Origin: Novosphingobium sp. Gsoil 351
GTDB taxonomy: Bacteria > Pseudomonadota > Alphaproteobacteria > Sphingomonadales > Sphingomonadaceae
NCBI RefSeq assembly: GCF_009707465.1
Contig: NZ_CP046120.1
Location: forward strand, 496,001 to 560,000
DNA length: 64,000 nucleotides
Reading direction: 5' to 3'
The notes below the pieces were generated by a model. It saw nothing but the letters and a program-made list of their open reading frames with translations, was not told the DNA's origin and did no database searches. A program made the translations under genes and the position numbers. Shown in pieces: positions 23,054 through 31,390 of this stretch; positions within the stretch are counted from its first letter, which is position 1; each line of letters opens with the position of its first letter.

Positions 23054-24220
23054 ATGACGAGACGGATGGATCGAGAAATGAGGCTGATGCTGCGAGCGAT
23101 GATCGCGGCGTTGCTGGCGCTGACTTCGGGTGTGGCCGTGGCGCAGGACGGCCAGTTCGACTTGCGCACCCGCGGCAGCCCTTCGCCCGAACCCACCGTG
23201 GTCGGCCCGGTCGATCCGGATTCGCCCAGCGTGCGGCCCCGCGCGCGCCCCGCCCCCGTGATCGTTCTCCCCACGCAGGCCGCGCAGCCGGAGCCGACCG
23301 GCGCCGCGAGCGTGTCTCCGACATCGCAGCCTTCGACGCCCGCGGGAGTCGAGCCGGGCACGATTGCGGCACGCCCCGCGAGCGGACTTCCGCGAGGAAC
23401 CGCGCCGCAACAGCCTCCCCCGCAGGGTGAAGCCCCCTTACCGCTCCCCGCCCCATCCTCCTTAACTCCATCCGTGGCGGCGTCGTCGCCGGCACCGGTT
23501 GCCACGAGCTACCAGCCGCGGAACCTCGATCTGGTGTCGCGATCGGGCGGTATTGGGCTGTGGCTCGGGCTCGCCACCCTCGCACTCCTGCTGGCGGGCG
23601 GCGCATGGCTGGCCTGGAGCCGCCATTTCCGGCATCGCGCGCGCCCGATGCCCACTCCTGAAGTCGAGCGCCCGCGCGTCGCCTCTGGGCCGACGAGCGC
23701 GGCGGACGCGCCGCCGCCCACGTCAGCCGGCGGCGCCCTCCATCTCGCGCTGCAGGCGACGAGGATGAGTGCGACACTGGTAAACACCACGTTGTCCTAC
23801 CGCCTGGCGGTGACCAATCGCTCGGCCCAGCCGCTCCACGACGTGCGCATCGCGGGCGACATGATCGCGGCGCACGCCTCGCGTTCGGCGGACGAGCAGC
23901 TCGGCCCGGCGGACGCGTCCCTGCCCGAACTTCATCGCATCCCCACGCTCGCCCCCGGCGAGAGCGTGACCCTGGGCGGCGACATACGCCTGCCGCTGGT
24001 CTCGATCACCCCAATCCGCCGCGGCGATGCCGCGCTATTCGTGCCGCTCGCCCGGATGCGCGGACACGCGCACGACCCTGCGGGGACGATTGTTGCGGGC
24101 GGGGGCACCTTCCTGGTCGGGCAAGAGCCGGGCGCCAGCAAACGGCTTCAGCCGTTCCGCCTCGATCTGGGCCCGCGCAACTATTCGAAGCTCGGTCAGC
24201 AACTCCTCCCCGCCGCCTGA
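23054..24220 (+). CDS. Conserved hypothetical membrane protein, Pro-rich with single transmembrane span
   Basis: A protein of 388 residues from ATG 23054 (further Met at 23066 and 23078). It begins with a signal-like segment ([18 protein letters not shown]). About 110 residues of low-complexity Pro/Ala/Ser/Gly sequence follow, then one clear membrane helix ([22 protein letters not shown]) with a basic cytoplasmic stop (RHFRHRARP). The C-terminal domain of about 150 residues ([46 protein letters not shown] in part) looks like an immunoglobulin/CARDB-like beta sandwich. I recognise no characterised family. The extracytoplasmic segment would be the Pro-rich linker and the beta domain would face the cytoplasm if the signal is cleaved. 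Confidence 0.7.
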   Translation: MTRRMDREMRLMLRAMIAALLALTSGVAVAQDGQFDLRTRGSPSPEPTVVGPVDPDSPSVRPRARPAPVIVLPTQAAQPEPTGAASVSPTSQPSTPAGVEPGTIAARPASGLPRGTAPQQPPPQGEAPLPLPAPSSLTPSVAASSPAPVATSYQPRNLDLVSRSGGIGLWLGLATLALLLAGGAWLAWSRHFRHRARPMPTPEVERPRVASGPTSAADAPPPTSAGGALHLALQATRMSATLVNTTLSYRLAVTNRSAQPLHDVRIAGDMIAAHASRSADEQLGPADASLPELHRIPTLAPGESVTLGGDIRLPLVSITPIRRGDAALFVPLARMRGHAHDPAGTIVAGGGTFLVGQEPGASKRLQPFRLDLGPRNYSKLGQQLLPAA

Positions 24221-24331
24221 TGCGTTTTTCGGCGCTGAATTCGGCGTTTTTCCACCTCGACGCGGCCTTGTCGCGCGACTAAGCCTGTCCGACCGGCCCG
24301 CGGCAGACGGGCGATCAGCAGGAGCGCGTGG

Positions 24332-25174
24332 ATGGATTCGCTGGTTACGACCGAATGGCTGGCCAAGGAACTCGGGGCGAGCGATCTGCGCATCGTCGAT
24401 GCCAGCTGGCACCTCCCCGACAGCGGCCGCAATCCCGCCGCGGAATACGAGGCGGCCCACATTCCCGGCGCGGTGTTCATGGACCTGCGCGATCTGGTCG
24501 ATACCACCGCCAGCGCCCCCAACACCCTGCCCCAGCCCGAAAAATTCGCCAGCCGGATGCAGAGCTTGGGCTTGGGCGACGGTAGCCGCATCGTGCTTTA
24601 CGACGACAGTCCGGTGAAGAGCGCTGCGCGCGCCTGGTTCATGCTGCGGATGTTCGGTGCGCACGATGTCGCGATCCTCGACGGCGGCATCGCCAAGTGG
24701 AAGGCGGAAGGACGCCCCGTGCAGCAGGGCAAGCAGACCCTTCGTCACCGCCATTTCACCGTCTGGCAGGACGACAAGAACGTCCGCACCAAGGCCGACA
24801 TGCTCAAGAATCTGCATGAAAAGAGCGAGCAGGTGGTCGACGCGCGGCCCGCCGCACGGTTCACCGGCGAACAGCCCGACCTCCACGGGGGCACCGCACC
24901 CGGCCATATCCCGGGATCGACCAACGTTCCCTTGACCACGCTGGTCAACAGCGACGGAACCTGGAAGAGCACCGACGAACTTCGCCAGGCGTTCGAGCAG
25001 GCGGGTCTCGATCTGTCAAAGCCCGTCGTGACCAGTTGCGGCAGCGGGATGACCGCCAGCGGTTTGGCGTTCGCGCTCAATCGCTTGGGCAAGGAAGACG
25101 TCGCGTTGTATGACGGTAGCTGGAGCGAATGGGGCGCCGATCCGGACACGCCAAAGGCGACTGGGGCGGCTTGA
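24332..25174 (+). CDS. sseA: 3-mercaptopyruvate sulfurtransferase
   Basis: This 280-residue two-domain rhodanese has an N-terminal inactive rhodanese domain (IVDASWHLPDSGRNPAAEYEAAHIPGAVFMD in part) and a C-terminal catalytic domain with active-site Cys236 in CGSGMTAS. CG[S/T]G-[V/M]-T loops are characteristic of mercaptopyruvate sulfurtransferases rather than thiosulfate sulfurtransferases (CRKGVT). It transfers sulfane sulfur from 3-mercaptopyruvate. It stands at the head of a run of sulfur genes (metC, cobA, cysI, cysH), separated from metC by a palindromic repeat. Confidence 0.93.
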   Translation: MDSLVTTEWLAKELGASDLRIVDASWHLPDSGRNPAAEYEAAHIPGAVFMDLRDLVDTTASAPNTLPQPEKFASRMQSLGLGDGSRIVLYDDSPVKSAARAWFMLRMFGAHDVAILDGGIAKWKAEGRPVQQGKQTLRHRHFTVWQDDKNVRTKADMLKNLHEKSEQVVDARPAARFTGEQPDLHGGTAPGHIPGSTNVPLTTLVNSDGTWKSTDELRQAFEQAGLDLSKPVVTSCGSGMTASGLAFALNRLGKEDVALYDGSWSEWGADPDTPKATGAA

Positions 25175-25225
25175 GGCCATCGCGAGCGAAGGTCTTTCGT
25201 TCCGACGCGACTATCCCAAGTCCGC

Positions 25226-25303
25226 TTATGTCGAGCGAAGTCGAGACATGGCGAACAACGCTCGACCATTGCGCGTGATCCCTCGACTTCGCTCGGGATG
25301 AGC
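25226..25303. repeat. Dispersed REPIN-like inverted repeat, copy B
   Basis: Arms CGAGCGAAGTCGAG (25232-25245) and CTCGACTTCGCTCG (25282-25295) are exact reverse complements 36 nt apart, followed by GGATGAGC. The second arm plus flanks (GATCCCTCGACTTCGCTCGG, then GATGAGC) is identical to copy A at 5400-5425. The copy fills the sseA-metC gap and supplies a spurious upstream ATG (25298) for metC. Confidence 0.82.
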
Positions 25304-25324
25304 AGGATTTGTGAGTTTCCCGGG

Positions 25325-26533
25325 ATGGCCAAGCCCCATGACGATCTGAAGCCCGCCACCCGCCTGGTCACCGCGGGGCGCAAGCCGGAATGGACCGGGG
25401 CCGCAGTCAATCCGCCCGTCTGGCGAACAAGCACGCATCTTTATGAAAACTGCGCTGCGCTGGAGACGGGACGGCACGTCAATGCCGACGGCGTGTTCCA
25501 TTATGGCGCGCGTGGCGGGCCGACGCAGTGGGCGCTTGCCGACGCGCTGACCGCGCTCGAACCGGGGGCGGCCGGGACGATGCTCTACCCGACCGGCCTC
25601 GCCGCCCCGGTCTGCGCGCTACTGGCGGTGCTCAAAGCCGGCGACGAACTGCTTGTGTCGGACAATTCTTACGATCCGACGCGGACCTTCGCCCAGCGCT
25701 GGCTGAAGAACTTTGGCGTCACCACGCGGTTCTTCGATCCGCTCGATGTCGCGGGGTTCGCCGGAATGATCGCCGACAAATCGCGCGCGGTACTCCTGGA
25801 AAACCCCGGCAGCCTGACGATGGAGGTATGCGACGTCCCCGCGCTCTCCGCTGCGGCCAAGGCGGGCGGGCTGGCGGTCCTGCTCGACAACACCTGGGCC
25901 GGGCCGACCGGCTTTCAGGCCCTCGCCCACGGCGCCGACATGAGCATTCTCGCGCTGACCAAGCATGTCGGCGGGCACTCGGACCTTATGCTGGGCAGCG
26001 TTACCGCCACCGCAGAATACTACACGCGGTTGCGGCGCAGCTCGCTTCAGCTCGGTCAGCAAGCCTCGCCCGACGATTGCGCGTTGGCGCTGCGCGGCCT
26101 GCGGACGATGGATGTACGGCTGCGCCAATCGACCGCGAGCGGGCTGAGCATCGCCAGGTGGCTCCAAGCACGCGATGACGTCGCCCAAGTCTTGTTCCCG
26201 CCGCTGCCCGGGTCGCCCGGCCACGAGCTGTGGCGACGCGATTTCACCGGTGCCTGCGGGCTGCTGACCTTCGTGTTGAAAGGCCGCGACGAGGCCGCAC
26301 GCGCCGGCCTTATCGACGCGCTGCGACTGTTCGGGATTGGCTATAGCTGGGGCGGGTTCGAAAGCCTCGTGTTGCCTGTCAATCCCGAGCGCGACCGTGC
26401 GGTCACGCCCTGGCCGCCTGCCTTCTTGGACCAGGCGGACCGCCAAGCCGTCCGCCTGTGGATCGGACTGGAAGACCCAGGAGACCTGATCGCGGACCTC
26501 GACCAGGCCTTTGGCGCGATAAAGCCTGCCTAG
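25325..26533 (+). CDS. metC: Cystathionine beta-lyase (PLP-dependent)
   Basis: A Cys/Met-metabolism PLP enzyme of 402 residues from ATG 25325; an earlier in-frame ATG at 25298 lies in the dispersed repeat and is rejected. The fold-type I signatures are present: YGARGGPTQWALADALTALEPGAAGTMLYPTGLAA in part (cofactor region), LENPGSLTMEVCD, LLDNTWAGP with the PLP-binding Asp, and LTKHVGGHSD with Lys213 forming the Schiff base. The HYGARGGPT and GYSWGGFESL motifs favour MetC-type cystathionine beta-lyases, which release homocysteine, pyruvate and ammonia. It lies between sseA and cobA. Confidence 0.9.
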   Translation: MAKPHDDLKPATRLVTAGRKPEWTGAAVNPPVWRTSTHLYENCAALETGRHVNADGVFHYGARGGPTQWALADALTALEPGAAGTMLYPTGLAAPVCALLAVLKAGDELLVSDNSYDPTRTFAQRWLKNFGVTTRFFDPLDVAGFAGMIADKSRAVLLENPGSLTMEVCDVPALSAAAKAGGLAVLLDNTWAGPTGFQALAHGADMSILALTKHVGGHSDLMLGSVTATAEYYTRLRRSSLQLGQQASPDDCALALRGLRTMDVRLRQSTASGLSIARWLQARDDVAQVLFPPLPGSPGHELWRRDFTGACGLLTFVLKGRDEAARAGLIDALRLFGIGYSWGGFESLVLPVNPERDRAVTPWPPAFLDQADRQAVRLWIGLEDPGDLIADLDQAFGAIKPA

Positions 26534-26590
26534 CCCGCGCCCAACCGATTCTCGCTGGCGAAACCGCCGCGCTGCCGCCATCTGGCGATC

Positions 26591-27361
26591 ATGGCTTCGT
26601 CCGCTCCTTCCATCGGCACCGTCCATCTCGTGGGCGCCGGCCCCGGCGATCCGGATCTGCTGACGCTGCGCGCGGCGCGGCTGGTGATGGACGCCAAGCT
26701 CATCGTCCACGACGGGCTGGTCGATCCCGCGATCCTCGCGATGGCGCGCCCCGCCTGCCGGATGATCTCGGTCGCCAAAAGCCGTGCGCGCCATTCGCTG
26801 CCGCAGGACCAGATCAACGCGCTCCTGGTGCGCGAGGCGCTGACGGGCAACGATGTTGTCCGGCTCAAAGGCGGCGATCCCTTCATTTTCGGGCGCGGGG
26901 GCGAAGAACTCGAAGCGTGCCGGGCTGCCGGTGTACCCGTGGAGGTGGTCCCCGGGGTGAGCGCCGCGCTGGGGGCGGCCGCCGCCGCGCAGATGGCCCT
27001 GACGCACCGCGAGGATGCGAGCGTGGTCAGTTTCGTCGCGGGCCAGTGCAAGGGCCTGACCGATCAGAACTGGGCAGGCCTTGCCGGAAGAGGCCGCACC
27101 CTGGTGATCTACATGGGCGTCGCCAGCGCCGATGCCATCGCCGCCAAACTGATCGCCGACGGTCTCGCCGCCGACATGCCGGTCGCGGTGATCGAGAACG
27201 CGAGCCGCGCCGAGATGCGCGTTCTGCGCGCGCCGTTGTCAGGCCTCGGCGATTTAGTCGCGGCCGAGCGGGTCAAGAGCCCCGCGCTGATCGTTGTCGG
27301 TATGGTCGCCGCGCGCGGTCAGGACGCCGCCCTCGCCCCCATCGTCAAGGCAGCAGCATGA
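26591..27361 (+). CDS. cobA: Uroporphyrinogen-III C-methyltransferase (siroheme branch)
   Basis: An SUMT of 256 residues with VHLVGAGPGDPDLLTLRAARL at the start (signature I), then VRLKGGDPFIFGRGGEELEACRAAGV (signature II), VVPGVSAALGAAAAA and LVIYMGV. It uses two SAM to make precorrin-2 from uroporphyrinogen III, the first committed step to siroheme. No CysG-type dehydrogenase/ferrochelatase domain is attached. Immediate position before the siroheme-dependent sulfite reductase shows its role. Its TGA overlaps the ATG of the DUF2849 gene (27358-27361). Confidence 0.94.
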   Translation: MASSAPSIGTVHLVGAGPGDPDLLTLRAARLVMDAKLIVHDGLVDPAILAMARPACRMISVAKSRARHSLPQDQINALLVREALTGNDVVRLKGGDPFIFGRGGEELEACRAAGVPVEVVPGVSAALGAAAAAQMALTHREDASVVSFVAGQCKGLTDQNWAGLAGRGRTLVIYMGVASADAIAAKLIADGLAADMPVAVIENASRAEMRVLRAPLSGLGDLVAAERVKSPALIVVGMVAARGQDAALAPIVKAAA

Positions 27362-27657
27362 AGATTCTTACTGGGAACGATCTCAAAAGCGGCGCGGTTG
27401 TGTGGTGGACCGGCAACGGCTGGTCGCTCCATGTCGATGATGCCATCGACGCGGGCGAACACGCGGACTTGATCCTCGCCGAAGAGACCGCCGGTTGCCG
27501 CGTCAACGGCGGCTACGCGATTGACGCCGAGTCCGATGGCGCTGGGAAAGTTCGCCCAGCGCACATCAAGGATCGCATCCGCGCGCTTGGCCCGACCGTC
27601 CGCCCCGACCTGACCCTCAAGCCCGCCGACCCCGCTGCCGGCACCTGGGTGATCTGA
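27358..27657 (+). CDS. DUF2849 domain protein in sulfite reduction operon
   Basis: A 99-residue protein starting at ATG 27358, overlapping the cobA stop by 4 nt, and ending one base before the cysI ATG. Its sequence (LTGNDLKSGAVVWWTGNGWSLHVDDA, RIRALGPTVRPDLTL in part) matches DUF2849, a small family found in alphaproteobacterial cobA-cysI-cysH clusters. No catalytic residues are recognisable. From the strict linkage an accessory role in sulfite reductase assembly or electron supply is plausible but unproven. Confidence 0.85.
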   Translation: MKILTGNDLKSGAVVWWTGNGWSLHVDDAIDAGEHADLILAEETAGCRVNGGYAIDAESDGAGKVRPAHIKDRIRALGPTVRPDLTLKPADPAAGTWVI

Positions 27658-27658
27658 C

Positions 27659-29293
27659 ATGTACAAATACGACAACTACGATCAGGCCATGGTTGATGCC
27701 CGCGTCGAGGAATTCCGCGACCAGACCCGCCGGCGGATCGAAGGCCATCTGACCGACGATCAGTTCAAGCCGCTGCGGCTCAAAAACGGACTCTATTTGC
27801 AATTGCACGCCTACATGTTGCGCGTGGCGATCCCCTATGGCACCTTCGATAGCCGCCAGATGCGCGCGCTGGCCGAGATCGCGCGCAAGTATGATCGTGG
27901 CTACGGCCACTTCACGACACGTCAAAACATTCAATACAACTGGATCAAGCTGGAAGAGGCACCCGATCTTCTCGCAGATCTCGCCAAAGTCGAGATGCAC
28001 GCGATCCAGACCAGCGGCGAATCGATCCGCAACATAAGCGCAGATCAATATGCAGGGGCGGCCGCCGACGAGAGCATGGACCCGCGCCCATGGTGCGAGA
28101 TGCTGCGGCAGATGACCACGTTCATGCCCGAATTCAGCTATCTGCCGCGCAAGTTCAAGATCGCCGTCACAGCCGCCGCCGAGGACCGCGCCGCGCTGCG
28201 CTGGCACGATTTCGCTCTGCGCATCGTATTCGACGAGGCGGGCGAGCAAGGCTTCGAGGTTTTCGCCGGGGGCGGCATGGGCCGCACCCCGATGATCGCA
28301 CCGCGCCTGCGCGAATTCCTGCCCGCAGGCCAGATATTCTCGTACCTTCAGGCCGTGTTGCGCGTGTGGAACCGCAACGCCCGACGCGACAACATTCACA
28401 AGCAACGGATGAAAATCCTCGTGCACGAACTGGGTGCCGAGGAATTCACCCGGCAGGTTGAGGAGGAATTCCAGCACTTTCTGACTCTGGCTGCGGACTT
28501 TCCCCAAGCCGAATACGATCGCATCGCCACCTACTTCGCCCCGCCCCCGTTCGAGAGCGGCCTCAGCGAAGAGATCGATCGCTCCGATCCCGATTTCGCG
28601 CTGTGGGTCGATCGCCAGGTCGTGGCGCATAAGGCGCCCGGCTATGCAATCGCCAACATCAGCCTGAAGCCTACCCGCGGCATTCCGGGTGATATGTCGG
28701 CGGAGCAGATGGACCTCGTCGCGGACCTCGCCGAACGCTACAGCTTCGATGAATTGCGCGCGACCCATGCGCAGAACCTGGTCCTGCCGCACGTTCGCAA
28801 GAGCGACCTTTACGCGGTATGGGAGGCGTTGAACGGCGCCGGCCTGGCCGACGTCAACCTCAATCTCATCAGCGACATCATCGCCTGCCCGGGGCTCGAT
28901 TATTGCAGCCTGGCCAACGCGCGCTCGATCCCGGTCGCGCAGAAGATCGCCGAGCGGTTCGCAGATCTCGATCGCCAGCGCGACCTCGGCGAGCTCAAGA
29001 TCAAGATCAGCGGCTGCATCAACGCTTGCGGTCACCACCACGCCGGGCACATCGGCATCCTCGGCGTAGATCGCAAGGGCACCGAGAATTACCAGTTGCT
29101 GCTAGGCGGCTCGGGAGCGGAGGATGCGAGCCACGCCAAGATCACCGGGCCCGGGTTCGACGAGGACGGTATCGTCGACGCGGTAGAACGGACGATCGAG
29201 CACTATCGCGCCGTCAGGACACCGGGCGAACGCTTCCTCGATACCTATCGCCGTGTCGGCATGGAGCCTTTCAAGGAAGCGATCTATGGCTGA
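27659..29293 (+). CDS. cysI: Nitrite/sulfite reductase hemoprotein subunit
   Basis: This 544-residue siroheme/[4Fe-4S] reductase has two ferredoxin-like halves. The cofactor cysteines are Cys410 and Cys416 (ACPGLDYCSLA) and Cys453 and Cys457 (GCINACGHH), the four ligands of the bridged siroheme-4Fe-4S centre. Siroheme-contact arginines lie in the TTRQNIQYNW region (86-95). Placement with cobA, DUF2849, DUF934 and cysH indicates assimilatory sulfite reduction to sulfide. No flavoprotein CysJ is in view, so ferredoxin or another donor is likely. It overlaps the next gene by 8 nt. Confidence 0.93.
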   Translation: MYKYDNYDQAMVDARVEEFRDQTRRRIEGHLTDDQFKPLRLKNGLYLQLHAYMLRVAIPYGTFDSRQMRALAEIARKYDRGYGHFTTRQNIQYNWIKLEEAPDLLADLAKVEMHAIQTSGESIRNISADQYAGAAADESMDPRPWCEMLRQMTTFMPEFSYLPRKFKIAVTAAAEDRAALRWHDFALRIVFDEAGEQGFEVFAGGGMGRTPMIAPRLREFLPAGQIFSYLQAVLRVWNRNARRDNIHKQRMKILVHELGAEEFTRQVEEEFQHFLTLAADFPQAEYDRIATYFAPPPFESGLSEEIDRSDPDFALWVDRQVVAHKAPGYAIANISLKPTRGIPGDMSAEQMDLVADLAERYSFDELRATHAQNLVLPHVRKSDLYAVWEALNGAGLADVNLNLISDIIACPGLDYCSLANARSIPVAQKIAERFADLDRQRDLGELKIKISGCINACGHHHAGHIGILGVDRKGTENYQLLLGGSGAEDASHAKITGPGFDEDGIVDAVERTIEHYRAVRTPGERFLDTYRRVGMEPFKEAIYG

Positions 29294-29708
29294 GCTGCGC
29301 TATCGCGACGACGAACCGGCCGACGAGCCCGCGGTCAGCCTTGAATCTTTCCTCGAACAGTCGAACGCCAGTTCGGTGAGGATCGAGGCCGGCGACGACG
29401 TGCGCCTGCTGATTCCGCTGCTCGAACGGGTGCGCCTGGTCGAGATCGACTTTCCCAAGTTTCGCGACGGTCGCGGCTTCTCGAGCGCACGGCTTCTGCG
29501 CGAAGCTGGCTACGGCGGCGAGATCAAGGCTACCGGCGATGTTCTGCTCGACCTGCTGTTGTTCATGCGCCGCTGCGGCTTCGACAGTTTCGCGCCCGAT
29601 GCGGCGATCGATCCCGCCGAGGCCGAACTGGCCCTGAGTCGTTACCCCTACGTCTATCAGCACGCCGCCGACGCTGCGGTGCCGATCTGGAAACTGCGAC
29701 ATGGCTAG
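29286..29708 (+). CDS. DUF934 domain protein (sulfur assimilation accessory)
   Basis: A 140-residue protein from ATG 29286, overlapping the cysI stop by 8 nt, and itself overlapping cysH by 8 nt. Family signatures are LLERVRLVEIDFPKFRDGRGFSSARLLRE in part, GYGGEIKATGDVLLDLLLFMRRCGFDSFA in part, and ALSRYPYVYQ. DUF934 proteins occur almost always between sulfite reductase and PAPS reductase genes in proteobacteria. The biochemical activity is not defined by the sequence. Overlaps on both sides imply stoichiometric coupled translation with CysI and CysH. Confidence 0.9.
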   Translation: MAELRYRDDEPADEPAVSLESFLEQSNASSVRIEAGDDVRLLIPLLERVRLVEIDFPKFRDGRGFSSARLLREAGYGGEIKATGDVLLDLLLFMRRCGFDSFAPDAAIDPAEAELALSRYPYVYQHAADAAVPIWKLRHG

Positions 29709-30477
29709 GCCCGAGAGAATCCGCGACGTCATCGATGTGACGCCGGCGTTCGTTCAGGCCGACGCCGACGCGCTCAACGCGCGCTTTGCGGGCGTCGATA
29801 CGTCGACGATGCTGGCCGCCCTGCTCGGCAACGAGCTCAAGGGGCGCGTCGCGGCGGTGTCGTCGTTCGGCGCCGAATCCGCGGTGCTGCTGCACCTGAT
29901 CGCGGAGATCGACAAGGATGTGCCGCTGATCTTCGTCAACACGCAGAAAATCTTCGGAGAGACCCTCGCCTACCGCGACGAACTGTCCGAGCGGCTCGGC
30001 TTCACCGACTTGCGCGTTTTCCGCCCCGATCCTTACGATCTTGCGGCACACGACAAGACCGGGCTGCGCTGGTCCTACGATCCCGACGGGTGCTGCGAAA
30101 TCCGCAAGGTTGCCCCGCTGCGGCGCGCGCTGGTTCCTTTCGATGCCTGGATTTCAGGGCGCAAGGGCTTTCAGGGCAAAACCCGCAGCGCCTTGCCGCG
30201 GTTCGAGATCGACGAGGGCAAGCTCAAGCTCAACCCGTTGGCCGACTGGTCGAAGGAGCGCCTCGAAAGCTACTTCGACGAGCATCGCCTGCCGGCGCAC
30301 CCGCTGGTCGCGCAAGGCTATCCTTCGATCGGCTGCTCGCCCTGCACCACTAAGGTCGCGCCGGGCGAAGACCCGCGCTCGGGCCGATGGAAGGGCTGGG
30401 ACAAGACCGAATGCGGGATCCATGCGCCGGGCGTGCCGGACGGGGAACTGCCGCCGGGCTACGAACCGGTGTTCTGA
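29701..30477 (+). CDS. cysH: Assimilatory phosphoadenylyl/adenylyl-sulfate reductase
   Basis: A CysH of 258 residues with the nucleotide-binding SSFGAESAVLLHL (PP-loop) and FVNTQKIFGETLAYRD. Paired cysteines Cys131-Cys132 (GCCEIRK) and Cys212/Cys215 (GCSPCTTKV) form a [4Fe-4S] site, and the catalytic Cys238 is in ECGIH. The CC...CxxC ligand set is found in iron-sulfur APS reductases and dual APS/PAPS enzymes, so direct use of APS is likely. It makes sulfite for CysI. It is the last gene of the operon and convergent with the epimerase, 4 nt away. Confidence 0.94.
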   Translation: MARPERIRDVIDVTPAFVQADADALNARFAGVDTSTMLAALLGNELKGRVAAVSSFGAESAVLLHLIAEIDKDVPLIFVNTQKIFGETLAYRDELSERLGFTDLRVFRPDPYDLAAHDKTGLRWSYDPDGCCEIRKVAPLRRALVPFDAWISGRKGFQGKTRSALPRFEIDEGKLKLNPLADWSKERLESYFDEHRLPAHPLVAQGYPSIGCSPCTTKVAPGEDPRSGRWKGWDKTECGIHAPGVPDGELPPGYEPVF

Positions 30478-30481
30478 TCGG

Positions 30482-31390
30482 CTACAGCCACCCCGCCTCG
30501 CGGTACCACTTCGCCGTCGCCTTAAGCCCCTCGCGCGTGCCGATTTCGGGCTGCCACCTCGCCGCAGGCGGGCGCAACTCCTCGCCCACGGTCCAGTCGG
30601 GATGGCACATATAGCCGACCCGGTCCTCAGTCAGCTTGGCCGCAGCGCGGCGGAGCAGACGGTCGCCACGGGCGGCGGCGCGCAGCGCGAAGGCGGGAAG
30701 CGGCAACGGCGTGATCCGCTTGCCCACCGCCCAGCCGATCGCCTTGGCGAAGCTCTTATGCGTCCAACCTCCGGCATGGCCGTCGTCGGGCTCGAACAGC
30801 TTGCGGGCGACGTCCTCACCCCCTGGCACCAACGCCAGCAGCAGCCGCGCCAAGTCATCGACATGAATTACCGCCATCCGCCCGCGCGGCGGCAGCGGAA
30901 CGATCCCCGTCCTGGCGAAGCGGAACAGCTCGAGCATTTCCCGATCTCGCGGGCCATAGACGGCGGGGGGGCGGACCACGGTCCAGTCGAGCGGGCTGGC
31001 CATGACCACCTTCTCGCCCTTGAGCTTCGACGCGCCGTAGGCCGAGAGTTGCGGCTCGCGCGCAGAAAGCGAAGAGACCTGGACGAAGCGCGGAATGCCC
31101 GCGACCATCGCCGCGGTGACAACGTTCAGCGTGCCGCCGACATTGCCGGCGGTGAAGCCCGCGACGTCGGGTGCGTTGACCACCCCGGCGATGTGGATCA
31201 CCGCCTCGGCCCGCTCCATCAGTCGCGCCAGGGCCTCGGTATCGTCAAGATCGCCTTCAACCCATTCGACCCCGGCGCGCGGTGGCTGCGGTTTGCGCAC
31301 GAGCGCTCGCACCGCCAGGCCCTGCGCCGCAGCCTGCTCGAGCACCGCCTGGCCGACGAAACCCGTCGCTCCCGTCACCGCAATCGTCAC
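30482..31390 (-). CDS. NAD(P)-dependent epimerase/dehydratase (extended SDR)
   Basis: The protein has 302 residues from GTG 31390, which overlaps the proB stop (GTGA). It has the Rossmann motif VTGATGFVGQAVLEQ, the VSSLSA strand with Ser, and the catalytic Tyr/Lys in SAYGASKLKGEKVV, followed by RPPAVYGPRDREMLELF and a divergent C-terminal substrate domain. NAD-dependent epimerase-like proteins of this kind occur in many alphaproteobacteria, including NDUFA9-like complex I relatives, though this one carries a full YxxxK. The substrate is unknown. Coupling to proB is positional only. Confidence 0.85.
   Translation of the reverse strand: MTIAVTGATGFVGQAVLEQAAAQGLAVRALVRKPQPPRAGVEWVEGDLDDTEALARLMERAEAVIHIAGVVNAPDVAGFTAGNVGGTLNVVTAAMVAGIPRFVQVSSLSAREPQLSAYGASKLKGEKVVMASPLDWTVVRPPAVYGPRDREMLELFRFARTGIVPLPPRGRMAVIHVDDLARLLLALVPGGEDVARKLFEPDDGHAGGWTHKSFAKAIGWAVGKRITPLPLPAFALRAAARGDRLLRRAAAKLTEDRVGYMCHPDWTVGEELRPPAARWQPEIGTREGLKATAKWYREAGWL

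Noticed and set aside
22936..23505. N-terminal extension of the queF frame
   Set aside because: It is antisense to the signal and Pro-rich part of the divergent gene at 23054, and QueF is complete without it.
25298..25324. Upstream ATG for metC
   Set aside because: It lies inside the dispersed palindromic repeat; homology to MetC begins after ATG 25325.
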